Source: Adiantum capillus-veneris (Eukaryota > Streptophyta > Polypodiopsida > Polypodiales > Pteridaceae). From it: DNA of 64,000 nucleotides. A program made the position numbers and the translations under genes. Below are positions 35,400-47,600 of this stretch, piece by piece. The stretch covers positions 61,319,120 to 61,383,119 of the forward strand of contig CM043956.1 of assembly GCA_014529385.2 (NCBI GenBank). Direction: 5' to 3'. The notes beneath the pieces were generated by a model, which ran no database searches, was not told where the DNA came from, and worked only from the letters and a program-made list of their open reading frames with translations. Position 1 is the stretch's first letter, and every line of letters starts with the position of its first letter.

Positions 35400-36590
35400 A
35401 TTGTACCTATTCAGGCGGTAACACAGGCCCAAGCCCAAAGAAGGACGAATGAACCCATAGTTGAAGAACCAAAAACCGATGCCCAAAGTTCAGAAACGAA
35501 AAATCAGAGAAGCACTTGGAAAGCTAGAAAGGCACGTAGGAAAGCTAGGAAGGAACGAGAGCAAACAGCCCTATCCGAGGAGTTGAAACATACCAAGGAC
35601 AGATTGGAGCGGTTAGAGGATCTAGCTAGCTTAAGCTCACACACCACAGCAACCATAACACCCAAGGAAATAGCAGAGCCCAAGAGTGCAGGATCAGGAG
35701 GATCTGTACTGGCAGACAAGGTAAATGAGCAGTTGGATGCGCTTCTCAAAGCTTATGAAGCTCGACTTAAAAAGAACCAAACCCATGAGCAAAGGTGGAT
35801 GACTTATCCATATGCAAAAATAGAAAAACAGAGGTTGGATATGTGTAAAAAGATGATTGAGACGGCTCAATCATTGATGGAAGACCCGCTGGGTAAACCT
35901 GCAAATTGACATGAGGCACCAGCTTCAACCCCTACCCAACCAAATTTAGAGAAACATGTGGAAACAAAGGAAAGACTCACTAATGCCTATGAGTCTAGAG
36001 GAGAGCCTATCATAGTGCCAAATACCACCGATGGGGCAAGTGACGGGTTCCAGCCTAAAATATTGGCAGAAATGGGTAAGGAATGTAACGGTCTAGATGA
36101 TCTGTGGAAGCAAATCAACGAGGCCAATGAGGCTAATAGGATGAGTAACCACATGAATAGCACGAGAAAAGAAAAGAATGTGATCTTACCTCCTATTGAA
36201 GAATTTGAGGCAAGGTCGCAGATGAACTTTGAGATACATTCACAAGGGGGAGACCAAGGATCAATTAGTTTGGGGCACAGCCAACCAGACTCGTTGAGAA
36301 CTTTACCCTCTTACCTGGGAGAGTACGAAGCCAAGTCGTAAGTGAGAGCAATCCCATCTCAAATAATTTCTTCTAACAAGGTGATTGATTCGCAAGGATT
36401 GATTGAGTTGTTATCCACTCCGGTGGCATGCACAATCACGTTAGCAGAACTCCTAAGGTTAAGGCCAAACATGTGGACCACAGTAGGAAAATGCCTAGAA
36501 AAATTTGGAGTAAAAGACCCCACCTTGAAGCTACAAGAAGGGATCAGAGAGTTGAACAGGCCTCAACTAAACACTAGGCCAGTACCATTG
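35400..36590 (+). pseudogene. Gag-protease linker of element A
   Basis: Coding-like, rich in Arg/Lys/Glu (WKARKARRKARKEREQ near 35520-35570) and predicted helical (EELKHTKDRLERLEDLASL). It is followed by SLRTLPSYLGEYEAKS near 36285-36335 and a Leu-rich TPVACTITLAELLRLRPNMW stretch near 36417-36476. The last two features have clear counterparts in element B (58310-58500), so this segment is a conserved part of the polyprotein. No function is known to me. Confidence 0.6.
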
Positions 36591-36599
36591 AATAAGGTT

Positions 36600-37000
36600 G
36601 GAGAATATTGCGAGGGAGAAGACGGAAACATCACGCTACCGGTAGAATTTCAAGGAGTAGTTTCCAAAGCTATTCTTGACAGTGGAGCGGGAGTTGCTAT
36701 CGCCACCAAGGAAATCTGGAAAAAATGGGGAAAACCAGCTTTGAGGGCTACCAGAATGAAACTGCAGCTAGCAGATGGGTTCATGGAGAAGCCTCTAGGA
36801 CTCTTAGAAAAAGTGATTGTCACTTCATGCGGAATCGAGTATGAGCATACATTTGCAATAGTCGATTTCGACAAAAAGAACAATTATGAGATCATCTTGG
36901 GACGACCATTCATGCGACAATTGAAGATGGTCCAAGATTGGGGTTATGACCACATATACCTCAGACATGGCAAGACAACAACTAAAATACACCTGAAAGA
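36600..37000 (+). pseudogene. Aspartic protease of element A
   Basis: Reads EGEDGNITLPVEFQG, then AILDSGAGVAIATKEIWKKW with the D-S-G active-site triplet near 36680, later LADGFMEKPLGLLEKV, and closes with YEIILGRPFMRQLKMVQDWG. This is a complete retropepsin pattern (active site to LGRPF), about 130 residues, as usual for Ty3/gypsy. A Glu-rich acidic tail follows to about 37490 with a short in-frame repeat (SSERGNET twice near 37445-37493). Confidence 0.85.
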
Positions 37001-37819
37001 CCATAGTTACAAACATGTGAACCAAACACCTATGGAAGAGTTTGATTTGGCTACAGTAGCAGGATCAGAACTACCAGCATGGTTAGGGCAACCAAAAGAG
37101 CTATGGATGTGCGGAGCTTCACATTGTGGAAGCTTAATAAGAGAGGAATGCGTCTTAGAAAGAACAATTGAGGACAAGGAGTATATTCCGGAACCTTTCC
37201 CTGAAGATGCCTTGGAACCTCTAGAATGGGAACACATACTAGCAACATTGGATGTCTGTACCATTACCGACAGTCCAACAACAAAATTTTTCGATAAGGA
37301 TGGCTATGATGTGTTACCCTATTACATGGTAAGCGTTATACGAGAAAAAGAGACGGTAGAACGACCAGAACAAGAAGAGTTTTACAACTCCTCTGAACAC
37401 TTGGAAGTAAATGATGATACAGATAATGAGTGTTTAGACACCTCAAGTGAGCGTGGAAATGAAACCTCAAGTGAGCGTGGAAATGAAACCTGAAGTGAGC
37501 GTGGAAATGAAACCGAGAATATCAAGTTTTATGATTTTGCTAATCAACACCCTAGACGCCAAGAACTCTATAGGAGGAAACGAGCAGGAAACAAAGCGAG
37601 AGAGAACCTGATGCCAAGGATAAAAGGTAAAACTCACTATTTGATGCTTGTAAAAGCATAGGATTGTGTAAAAGCTCAAGTATCAAGAAGATTCTCAAAA
37701 AATCGAATAGAAAGAACGCAAGAGGAAATAAAATAGGTACGAAAAGCTAAAACCAAAACAAAATCACAAAAATCTCAAGAATAAAAAAAAGAAACAACAA
37801 AAGACCAACAGTGGACCAA

Positions 37820-38345
37820 ATTGGAGCGTAAACAGAAATACCAAGAACTGAAACGGTCTTTGAGAGAGATATGGACCACTGAAGAAGATAGCGATGGTAA
37901 AGGGGAGTCAGAAAAGGGGAACATGAATGTACCATCACACTATCGGAAATTTACTATCCAGGACAGAAAAATCATCATGACACCACCAGTCAGAGAAAGA
38001 ACCAACCAAGAATCCTACGATGGGCCTGAAAATGCAAAAAAGATAGACCTCACAAAACCAGGTGAAAAGCCTCAGCCGGTCTATATAGCTAACGATTTAG
38101 AGCCTGAGGAGAAAGAACAGCTAACACAACATCTCAAGAAGTATAAAGATGTGTTCTCTTGGTCCTATAAAGACCTCAAAGGAGTTGATCCATTGATATG
38201 TCAACATACAATTCCTTTGAAATCGGATGCAAAACCTAGCAAACAACATCCTTATACATATAATGACACATTTGCTAAACGATTCAAAGAAGAGATTGAT
38301 AAACTAATGGAAGCTGAATTCATCTATGAGATTGAACATACAGAT
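37820..38345 (+). pseudogene. Pre-RT linker and RT N-terminus of element A
   Basis: Contains DGPENAKKIDLTKPGEKP and PVYIANDLEPEEKEQLTQHL, then KYKDVFSWSYKDLKGVDPLI, the usual lead-in to gypsy RT. Matching words are found on the minus strand of element B near 59500-59570. Confidence 0.75.
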
Positions 38346-38348
38346 TGA

Positions 38349-39000
38349 GTGTCACCCATTGTGGTAGTTCCCAAAAAGAATGAAAAACTGCGAGTGTGTG
38401 TAAACCTCAAGAAGGTGAATGCAGCAACTATAAGGGATAATTATCCCTTGCCAATCACAGAACATGTCCTTGAGCGAGTGGCCGGAAAACTGGCTTATTC
38501 CTTTCTGGATGGGTTTTCAGGATATAACCAACTGGCAATAGCAAGGGAGGATCAACACAAAACAACATTTTCCACAGAATGGGGGATTTCTGCGTACCGA
38601 GTTATGCCATTTGGCTTAACTAATGCACCAGCCACTTTCCAAAGGTTAATGACCCACGCATTCAAGGAATACCTCAGAATATTCTTAGAAATTTACATGG
38701 ATGACCTGTGTGTACACTCTCTTCTACGAGAGGAGCATATTGACCATTTTCAAAAGGTCTTTGAAAAGTGCAGGACATATCGAATCTGTCTTAACCCGGA
38801 AAAGTGTGTATTCATGGTTAAGCAAGGACGAATCTTAGGACACATTGTCTCAAGAAATGGCATAACCACAGACCTAAACAAAGTCAAAGTCATTGTAGAC
38901 CTACCCAGGCCTACTAATGTGAAACAAGTGCAATCCTTCATGGGACACTGCAGATATTATCGAAGATTCATATACATGTATGCGGTTATCGCACAACCTC
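38349..39000 (+). pseudogene. Reverse transcriptase of element A
   Basis: Contiguous RT blocks: SPIVVVPKKNEKLRVCVNLK, NAATIRDNYPLPITEHVLER, YSFLDGFSGYNQLAIAREDQ, TTFSTEWGISAYRVMPFGL, then the catalytic YMDD near 38694-38705, ILGHIVSRNGI and VQSFMGHCRYYRRFI. All main gypsy RT motifs are readable. It copies the element RNA into DNA in intact relatives. Confidence 0.9.
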
Positions 39001-39069
39001 TGTATCGTTTGCTAGTCAATTTCGAGTGGACCAAGGAGTGTGAAACTTCATTCCAAAAGCACCTGTACT

Positions 39070-39480
39070 AAAGGCACCAGATTGGGAAAAGATATTCCAT
39101 GTGCACATTGATGCATCAGCATATGCCATTAGAAGTATTCTAGATCAACCTGGAGATGGAACAATGGATTTTCCGGTTTGCTATGCGAGCCGACAGTTAA
39201 ACAGTGCAGAAAAGAACTACACAACAACCGAGCGGGAAGGGTTAGGAATGATTTATTCTGTAAAGAAATTTTGGCATTATTTGCTTGCAAACAAATTTGC
39301 GTTCTTCACAAATCATCAAGCTCTTTTATACCGAGTAAATAAACCTTGCAATACAGGGAGAATCGTACGCTGGTTTATTATATTGCTAGAATTTGACTTC
39401 ACAGTGGTAGTCAAAAAGGATAAAACCCATCTACAAGCGGATCATCTTTTAAGGATACACAACGGGGAAGCTCCTGAAGG
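39070..39480 (+). pseudogene. RNase H of element A
   Basis: HIDASAYAIRSILDQPGD (first acidic residue in D-A-S), FPVCYASRQLNSAEKNYTTT, EREGLGMIYSVKKFWHYLL, then FFTNHQALLYRV and QADHLLRIHNGE. Typical gypsy RNase H of about 130 residues. No further RNase H follows before the zinc domains. Confidence 0.85.
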
Positions 39481-39639
39481 AGTAGATGATGACATACCAG
39501 ATGCTTATCTTTTCAACATTGAAATGGTACCCAAATGGTCGCAGGAAATTGTTAGTGTTCTTTCATTTGGAAATGGGTTTGATAATACAGAATGCAGATC
39601 CAAACAACAAACAATTCGACAAACAAAAAACTTCCAGTT

Positions 39640-39868
39640 GATAGCAGGACGGCTGTATCATCTTGGATCGGACCTAATCCTACGATTATGTATAAATCCG
39701 GAAGAATTCGAGTGCTACCTTGAAGAGGCACATGTCCAGGGTTGTGCATTTCATTGTTCAACAATGAAGACACACCAGAGACTGAAACAGTTAGGGGTTT
39801 ATTGGCCAACTATGTATGCGGACACACATTCTTATGTTACCAATTGTACTATTTGTAGTGCCAAATGA
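39640..39868 (+). pseudogene. First H2C2 zinc-binding domain of element A
   Basis: Reads FQLIAGRLYHLGSDLILRLC, then EEAHVQGCAFHCSTMKTHQR, LKQLGVYWPTMYADTH and NCTICSAK. His-x6-His and Cys-x2-Cys are both present, with the L-G-V-Y-W-P-T helix between, as in the integrase N-terminal zinc domain. It is followed by linker words (HATLFQVNIAPAWSQYIIDF) and then by a second copy of the same domain. Gypsy integrases normally have one. The two copies are divergent, so the duplication is old. Element B has both as well. Confidence 0.8.
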
Positions 39869-39989
39869 CCAGTGGATCACGCAACTTTGTTTCAGGTAAA
39901 CATAGCACCTGCATGGAGTCAATATATCATTGACTTCTTAACCACCAGGACGTTCCCTGAAAACATCACAAGAGCACGGGAAAAAGCTA

Positions 39990-41150
39990 TAGAGCTGGAA
40001 GCTCGTGACTTTCAGTTAATTGGGAACCAACTCTATAAGCGGGAAAAGGACAATCAACTTAGAATCTGTGCAAGTGAAAGCGAATACCTGCTGATTCTAG
40101 AACATGCACATAGCGGAATAAGTGGGGGCCATTTTTCAGGCGATAAGACGGCAAAAATTATCTTAACCGCAGGAATTTGGTGGCCTACATTGCACATGGA
40201 TGCTGAAGAGTTTGTAAAGCGTTGTGATGCATGTCAACGCACCAAAATTCCAATAAAAAGAGATGAGATGCCATTGTGGCCAATGATGGGAGCAAGAGCA
40301 TTTGCAAAATGGGACATTGATTTTGTGGGACCTATATCACCCCCTGCATATGGCACCCATATCCAATATATCATTGTGGCTACGGACTATCTCACAAAAT
40401 GGGTTGAAGCCAAAGCAACACAAAAAGCTGATGCACGCACCACGGCACAATTTTTGTATGAGAATGTTTTTGTACGTTACGGGTTACCAATCGAAATTGT
40501 CAATGACCGTGGAACACATTTTCTCAATGAAGTCATTGAATACCTGCTAGAGGAATTCATGGTCATACATAGGAAATCTGCACCATACCATCCACAGGCC
40601 AATGGGCAAGCTGAGGCCACTAATAAAACACTATGTACGGTTCTCACTAAAATAGTGTCAGAATCAAGAACAGATTGGGATCAGCAGCTACACTCAACAC
40701 TATGGGCATACAGGGTAGCTTACAAAACATCAATCGGAACAACACCATACAACATGGTGTTTGGCCTAAATGCTATACTACCCATAGAGTTTTTAATTCC
40801 AACTCTACGAGTAGCAAAAAGCTTAGAATGGACAGGGCACGAGCTCTCCTCAAGAATTGATTATCTTGAAAAGCTAGATGAACTCCGCTTACGAGCTATC
40901 ACTTCAATCTATGCTAAAAAGAGAAGACAAAAAGAACTTTTTGACAAACATGTGCGTACCAAAGAGTTCAAAACAAGTGATTACGTACTTGTTTATACCT
41001 TGAAACAACATGCCAAGAAACTTAAAAAGCGAGGGATGGGACCATTTGTGATTAGTGATGTATCACAAAGTGGAGTTGTCAAGCTTGCTACATTAGCAGG
41101 TGAAGAAATGCCAAACTGGATTAGTGGATGTCGACTGAGGAGGTATCATC
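39990..41150 (+). pseudogene. Integrase of element A (second H2C2, catalytic core, C-terminal domain)
   Basis: The second H2C2 (about 39995-40245) reads FQLIGNQLYKREKDNQLRIC, HAHSGISGGHFSGDKTA and CDACQRTK. The catalytic core (about 40290-40830) has KWDIDFVGPISP, VATDYLTKWVEAK, the D of IVNDRGTHFLNEV, and a Glu in ANGQAEATNKTL, which together form the D,D-35-E set. TPYNMVFGLNAILPIEFLIP follows. The C-terminal part (about 40960-41150) includes VLVYTLKQHAKKLKKRGMGPF. No chromodomain signature was seen. The open reading is about 500 codons and well preserved. Confidence 0.88.
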
Positions 41151-41299
41151 TACCACTCACACAGCAGATGCTCCAACAAATTCATCAAGGAAAAGAAAGA
41201 ACGAAGGAAAAACAAAGAGTACGAGAAGAAACTCAAGCCGAAGCACAAGAACGCATTGCAAAAAAATGGCTTCTGCGACAACAACAACAAAGTGGAACA

Positions 41300-41735
41300 C
41301 CATTGCGAATCAATGCCATTCGACTGACGAAGTTGGAGGAGGAAACAGTGGAGCCAATAATTGCGGTCAAAGTGGGCAGCAATCAAGTTGAATCAACAGC
41401 ATTGCTTGATTCAGGTGCTTAAGCAAATTTGATCTCTAACGGATTATACCAACATCTCAAAGTCGCAGGTCAACTTCATCCTACTCCTCAAGTGCTGGAA
41501 AGTAGCACATCACACCCGTTGAAAACATTGGGATGGACTATATTGCATGTACAGGTACATCAATATATTTATCCATACAAATTCTATGTGGTGACAGACG
41601 AAAGTACACAACACCAAATGATGTTGGGGCAACCTTGGAAAAAAGCGTACAATGTGCAGATAGATTGGAAAGCAAAGGCAGTCAAAATTCAGCATGAACA
41701 TGAACAGCAGGTGATAGCTTTTGCTCAGTAATACC
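41300..41735 (+). pseudogene. Second retropepsin-like domain after integrase, element A
   Basis: Downstream of the integrase C-terminal domain comes a Gln/Arg/Glu-rich helix (about 41160-41290). Then follow RINAIRLTKLEEETVEPIIA, a D-S-G-A word at about 41409-41420, a beta-rich stretch, and MMLGQPWKKAYNVQIDWKAK near 41618-41677. D-S-G-A followed about 65-70 residues later by (M/L)LGQPW and a hydrophobic tail is the retropepsin pattern, seen also in the usual protease of this element at 36600-37000. A protease-like domain after integrase is not part of the standard Ty3/gypsy layout. It could be an AP-like domain with a non-proteolytic role. The state is fossil. Confidence 0.65.
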
Positions 41736-41739
41736 AGCA

Positions 41740-43610
41740 TGATCAACTGCAAGCCATGCAATCACTAAAAACAAATCCAAAAGCACAAATTCCATTAAAT
41801 AACAACATGATACCCGCGACCAACAATCAGGTAAAAGCCACCCATGCTAATTACAGACATATGAAGTCACCGGCCGCAATGCAAAGATGTAGGCTACCAA
41901 ACCAAGGTAAACAAGTATGGATGCAGAAGGATAGAAATGCCATGAACGACAACAACAAAATTCCAACAAAGTAGATGGTTCAACCACAAACCAAGGTCAT
42001 CAACCAAGGTCATTCTAGAGGCACTCTCAAATGCGGAACCAATAACAGAAACAGCAAAAAAGGGCATGATTTTCGACTATTTTAAGGGTTGTTGTTTGAT
42101 TGCGAAATTTTTTGGAGTAACCCAAGTACATATGCCCTTATACAGTATGAAGCTACAGGTATATGGGGCCAAACGTCAAATCAAGCCCCTAAGTGTGTGT
42201 ATATAAGTAGAAATAGCCATTTTTCAGGCAAAATATTGGTAAAACGGAAAAATTCGGCCATAAAAGTTGCATGTGAGTGTATATAATGTGTTGCGGTGAT
42301 GTTTGTGATTTATTATGATTTTTGGGGGATTTTCTAGGTTTGATTTGCTATTTTCCTTTTAATTTTGCTAATTTTCGACAAAAAAACTTCAAAAATACAA
42401 AAAGCAGGTGAAAAACAGTCGTAATGAAAAAAAATATATGGGGATGACCAGTGACTGTAGGACAACCTATGGTACAGTGGGGGTGCAATTATGAGACTGG
42501 AGTGGAAAGCGTGTTTTGGCCAGGTTTTGACCGAAATGCCAAATTTCTGGTAAACAGAGCAAATGGAGTCCAAATCAAGAAATTTTTGAGCCTAAACCGC
42601 ATCTCGCGAGAAGATAGGAGCACATATAAAATTTCATGAAAAGTGGTTCGGGGACCTCCATTATAAGAAATTTTCACCCCATTTTTAGCTCATTCTCACT
42701 ATTGACTTTGTGGAGAGAGCTTCTGCCACCTAGAGCAGATCGACCTTCCAGTAGCTTCTACGATGCGCACAACTACTCGACGAGCTCCAGACATGAGAGG
42801 TAGGCTCACCACCTTGAGCTTTTTGTGCATGTTTGTCATTATGTCGCAAAAACTAGCGTAGGGGTCACGCACAAAGCGGGCGGTAGAGACCTACAAGTAG
42901 AGACGGCGGCCTAACGGCTAACCCGAAAGCAAGAAGACTTCATCGGCAGCTTACCCTAGTCTAGGAGACCCCAGTCCTGGATAGCCAAAGGCAGTAGAAA
43001 CCATCGAGAAAAACCCTAATTCCCAGAAACCCACAAGAGGCCACCAAATGGGAAATCGGCGAAACGGCGACCAAATGCTACCAAAATTCATGGGTAGGAG
43101 CATCTCGACATGCTCGACAAGTCTATATGACCCGCATGACCAAAAAGTGACCCGAAGCGGCACTAAACTTCAGAAACGGCATCAGACACACAAGCGTCAA
43201 ATTGCACTTGCGGCCAAACCGCAAGTCCGTTTGCCACCAAACTTCACGAGCGGCTTTCCTAGGCCATCAACAACCAAGTCCTATGGTGGTAGACCACCAC
43301 AAATCATCAAAGGAATGTAAAAGCAACCATGGGTGCTTCTAGAGAAACAAATTGCCAATTGGAGCTCCGGTGAAGCCAAAGTCGACAAAAAAACATACGG
43401 CAAGGATCCCCAAGGGATCGGGAAGGTATGGAGACCAACATCGAGAAATTTCATCGCCAAAAAGCACTCCAAAAGTCAAAAAACGACTCGGAGGCTCTAA
43501 AGTCCACACAGGGAGTTATACTTTATCCATTTAACTTTTTTGTTGAAATTAGGCTTAAAAGGGACTTAAGGGGGCAAAGGGCAAGCACAGGGAGCACCAG
43601 CAATGAAAAA
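41740..43610 (+). other. Spacer of element A between pol and the right palindrome array
   Basis: Begins with an Asn/Gln/Lys-rich coding-like tail (to about 41975). It then becomes AT-rich non-coding sequence (42060-42760) and a more mixed stretch with CGGC/GGCC-rich words (42840-43500). No domain is recognised. It may be the untranslated spacer before the 3' ORF region. Confidence 0.4.
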
Positions 43611-43619
43611 ATCATCAGG

Positions 43620-44497
43620 AGACATCCTACGCGTAGGATGTCTCAAGGGCACTTTTTGGCACAAACTCCATCATTTTTTATCATACACATGTTCTGAATG
43701 ACATTTACAAGCCATACACCAAGCTTCATCACATTTGGACCAAGTTTGACCTCATATGTATGAAAAAACGCAAAGTTAGGGCATAGAGGCAATAATGGGC
43801 CATTCACCTACCAAATCTTGTCCAAATCCCATGAAACTTGCACAACACATTCACCAACACATCAGCAAACAATCTATATGGTCAAGTAGAAAAAATGATG
43901 AAATAGACATCCTACGCGTAGGATGTCTAATTGACCTTTTTGACATGCAATGGATGTTTTATCATTCCAGATCAAATCACCTCATCATCAGGAGCCCATA
44001 TATCAAGTTGGAAGCCATTCTAATCTCTTTTGACCCCCAACACCCTCAAGAAACACTTTTTGAGACCAAAAACACCTCACAGAGCCTTACAAGCATCAAA
44101 TCCTGTCTAAATTCAAATCCAAGAACATGGCTATGTTCCATAGGCCAAGGACAAACCACAGAACAAGTTTCATGTCATTTTGATGAAAAAGATATCCTAC
44201 GCGTAGGATGTCTCCAGCATAAATTTAGCCTTCTGTGCAAAGAATGACATCATAGGAGCCAATACCATGGTGCAATGAGCCCATATACCAATTTTCAACC
44301 CATTTAGACATCAATTGCTACCTATGATGGACATTCTACCCAAATTGTGACCTAAAGCCTGAATCAGCCCAAAAATCCACTTTTTGATATCCAAATCCAA
44401 ATCCAAGCATATAGCCATGTTCCATGAGCCTTACACTACCTGTATGTCAAGTATGAACCAATTCTGATGAAAAAGACATCCTACGTGTAGGATGTCT
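43620..44497. repeat. Right array of the 24-bp palindrome (element A, before the 3' ORF)
   Basis: Copies lie at 43620-43643 (perfect), 43905-43928 (perfect), 44190-44213 (one base off) and 44474-44497 (one base off). The start-to-start spacing is 285, 285 and 284 bp. The two later copies are preceded by TTCTGATGAAAAA-like words shared with the left array. The spacers between copies share only loose words (CATGTTCCAT, CAAATCCAA), so the palindrome is the best-kept part of the repeat unit. The 3' ORF starts about 165 bp after the last copy. Confidence 0.92.
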
Positions 44498-44662
44498 AGA
44501 TGGAAATTTCTGGCCAGATTTGCACTATGAGCACATGCACAGCTTCACAAGTTCCTTTTAAGCTTTATTTTCAATTTTCAAGTCATTTGGATAAGTAAAA
44601 CTCAGTTTCGCAGCTAATATGGAAAAAACGCTAACTTCGAACTACTGAGTAGAACAGGATCT

Positions 44663-47600
44663 ATGGCAGCCTCGAAGTCACCAGCAAAGAAGAAAAGAAT
44701 GACCATCAAGGATTATCTGGACAAAGTGGAACCCTTTGTCATTCCAAAAGGAACACTAAAGCCCACCAGCACCTGGATACGAGAGGATCTGCTGGAGTCC
44801 AACGACCTAAAGATCTACCAGGGAGTGTTCAAAGACAATGAAGACAATGCCAATGCTGCCGAGAGAACTCAATGAGTTTGTACGAAGCAAAATGGCCGGC
44901 TACTTGGAGAAAATTGAACTCCACAACTACTTCGAAGCAATACCGGCAGGGGTGGACATCAAAAGAGTATGGGAGTTTGTAACAAGCATCAAAGAGGATG
45001 GAGCGGCCAAGGTAACAGATTTACAAGGCAGACCAGATACAGAGATAATAATCACTGAGCGGGTTGTCGCCCATGCACTAGACCTCTCCAATGAGGGAGA
45101 CAGTGTAACAAAAAGAAGGGATGAAGTCAAGGTGTACAAAGAGAAAAAGGCAAATTACACCTTTGAAGACATTGCCAACCCAAAGGTGGCAATCATGAGC
45201 CATTTATACAACCAGTACTTCCACATGTGCACGAAGAGGCCACAGAAGTACAGGATGCCGCTAGGTGCAATTGCCACAACGTTTACTTGGGCAATGACAA
45301 AAGGCACCCCAAAGATAATCAACTATGCGGCATATATACATGACAGTTTAGTAAAGATGGGCAACAAAAAGCCAACCTATATAGTGCCAGGAGAGCTGAT
45401 CACCAAGGTGGTTTATGGGGCACTACACGCAAAAGGAAGGTGGCCTGCTGATCCCCCATCTCAGAATGATTGGCTGAGAGTAAAAGAAGACAAGGAAGAT
45501 GAGCCGCAAAGGGCACCAAGGGTGGCTACGAGGTTGAAAAGTCAGCTAGAGCCAGTTGAAGAGGAGCAACCCGAGCAGAAGAAAGGAAAGAAAGATTTTG
45601 CTCAAGTGCCGGCCAAAGAGACAAGGTCACAAAAAGCTGCAAGACTAGAGAGGCTGATGGAGAGTTTCCGAGCAGAGAGAGCCGTCAAGGGTGATTTAAA
45701 CGAACTCTGGAAGCCATCTCTCGAGTCTATGTCCCGATCGTCCAGAAGAGTGCAAAGGGGCCGCTTTGAAGATTATATCAAGAATTTTGAGATTCTTGAT
45801 GCTGCAGCAGAAAACATTCCCCATGTCCCTTTCACAAAGGAGAAAGTAGAGCAGATAAGGAAGAAACTGCTAGATGAACAAGAAAGCCAAGAAAGAGAAA
45901 GAAAAACAAAAGCAGACAGGGACTTAAAGGGCAAACCTGCAACTTTACCAGCCAGTCCTAAACCCAGCCCACCGCCCTCACCACCTCCTAGCAGCCCTCC
46001 ACAGGAAGACAAAGAGGCTGAGGACAAACAAGAAGAAAGGCAAGCAGAGAAGCAAGAGCAAAGGCAAGAACCTGAGCCAAAAGAAGAGGCCAAGCCTGAA
46101 TCTCAGCAAAAAGGATTAGATGAGGCCTATTATGCATTTTTGGACCTGCTAGCTACATGCTATACGAAGGAAGAAGCCGCCACAGTCGCATTCGACTTGG
46201 TGACCAGATGCAAGGCATCAGGCTAGTTGAGCTAAAAGAAATTGCTACCAACACGGTAGACCTGCACCCACCCTCCAATGACTGGGACATGGTGATGACA
46301 AAGCTAGCCCGATTGAGGGCACAATCCATGGCTTCAGAGAAAGAACTGACAACTCTCAAAACCACTGAAGAACAAATCAAAAAGGAAGTAGATTCTCTGC
46401 AGGCACAAAGCCAAAGGCAAAAGGAGAGAGAAGATGACCTGCAGGCCAGCTTGGCAACGGCTCTACAAAACTGCCAAGCAATGGAAGAAGTAAATCAGGA
46501 AGCAGTAAAAAGAATACAAGCAGCTGAAGAAGAGTGTCAGCAGCTCAACAAGTCATTGTGAGATGCTGAAAGAGAAAGAGATAATCTGACACTACAGCTG
46601 GCAGAAGAAACAAAAGAAGTAGAGGCCATGAGGAATGCCAAGGAAAAAGCAGAGATAGAACAAGAAGCAAGCCTGGATGAAGTCCTTGAGCTCAAGGACC
46701 AATTAAAAGTCAAAGATCAAACCATCCAGAGACTGCGAGCATCACCTGCTAGAATCAGAGCTACAAGCTCGACTCAAATCATTTCCGAGAGTCAACTATA
46801 TGAAGAGAAAATGCAGGAACTTCAGAAGGAGCTGACTCTCGAGAAAAAGCAGAGATTGATGATGGCTGAAGGTTCTATAGTAATGCAAACAAGAATGGAG
46901 GAGGGCCAAAAAGCCCTGCAAGAAGAAGTGGAAAGCATGAAGATAAAGCTCGAGGAGGCGGAAAGAATAAACGCTGAACTTAATGACCTCCTCGTGAATA
47001 TGGGCGGACAAGATAAAGCAGAAAATCAAACACTCCTCAGGCAAATTGAGGAGTTGAAAGGCCAGCAAGGAGGAGAGGCAGAAAGCTCAGGGCCAGCCGC
47101 CAATGAGGGCATCGACCTCGAAAATGTGGCAGATCCTGTGGACACACCCATGCAAGAGGAAAGCATAGCAGGATCCTCTCAAGAGCCACAGGATCTAACA
47201 CAAGAAGAGGAAGAAAAATTGCGCAAGGCAATAGAGGAAGAGCTCAGAGAAACCACGAAGGAAGCCTTGGAGTGGGAGCAGAGGGTCTTCAAATCTATGA
47301 CCATTCAGAAGATCGACGCCAGCAATCTCAGGCGCGAGTGGCTTCAACCCTCTCTCCCATATCCATTGCTGAAATATGAGGCAACTACAATAAACAAGCG
47401 GATCAGAGAAGAGCCAACGGTACCTCTCTACAATGCAGACACCTCGAAGCTAGAAGGAGTTAAGCTTATAGTGGATTCTCAGCCAAAGTGGAGGAAGGCT
47501 TGGCTTACAAAGTACCCACAATACCTAATCCACCTGGTAGAGGCACCTAAAGATATCAGAGACAACCTCAGCTTCTGTCCTCTACCAAGGGTTAGGACGT

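Noticed and set aside
31425-44497. Evenly spaced palindromes read as a CRISPR array
   Set aside because: The spacers are about 260 bp, not 25-45 bp. There are no cas genes, and the setting is a plant retroelement.
45773-46093. Antisense frame rich in Ser, Leu and Gly inside the 3' ORF region
   Set aside because: Mirror of the Glu/Lys/Pro-rich sense coding sequence. The sense strand has the better domain logic.
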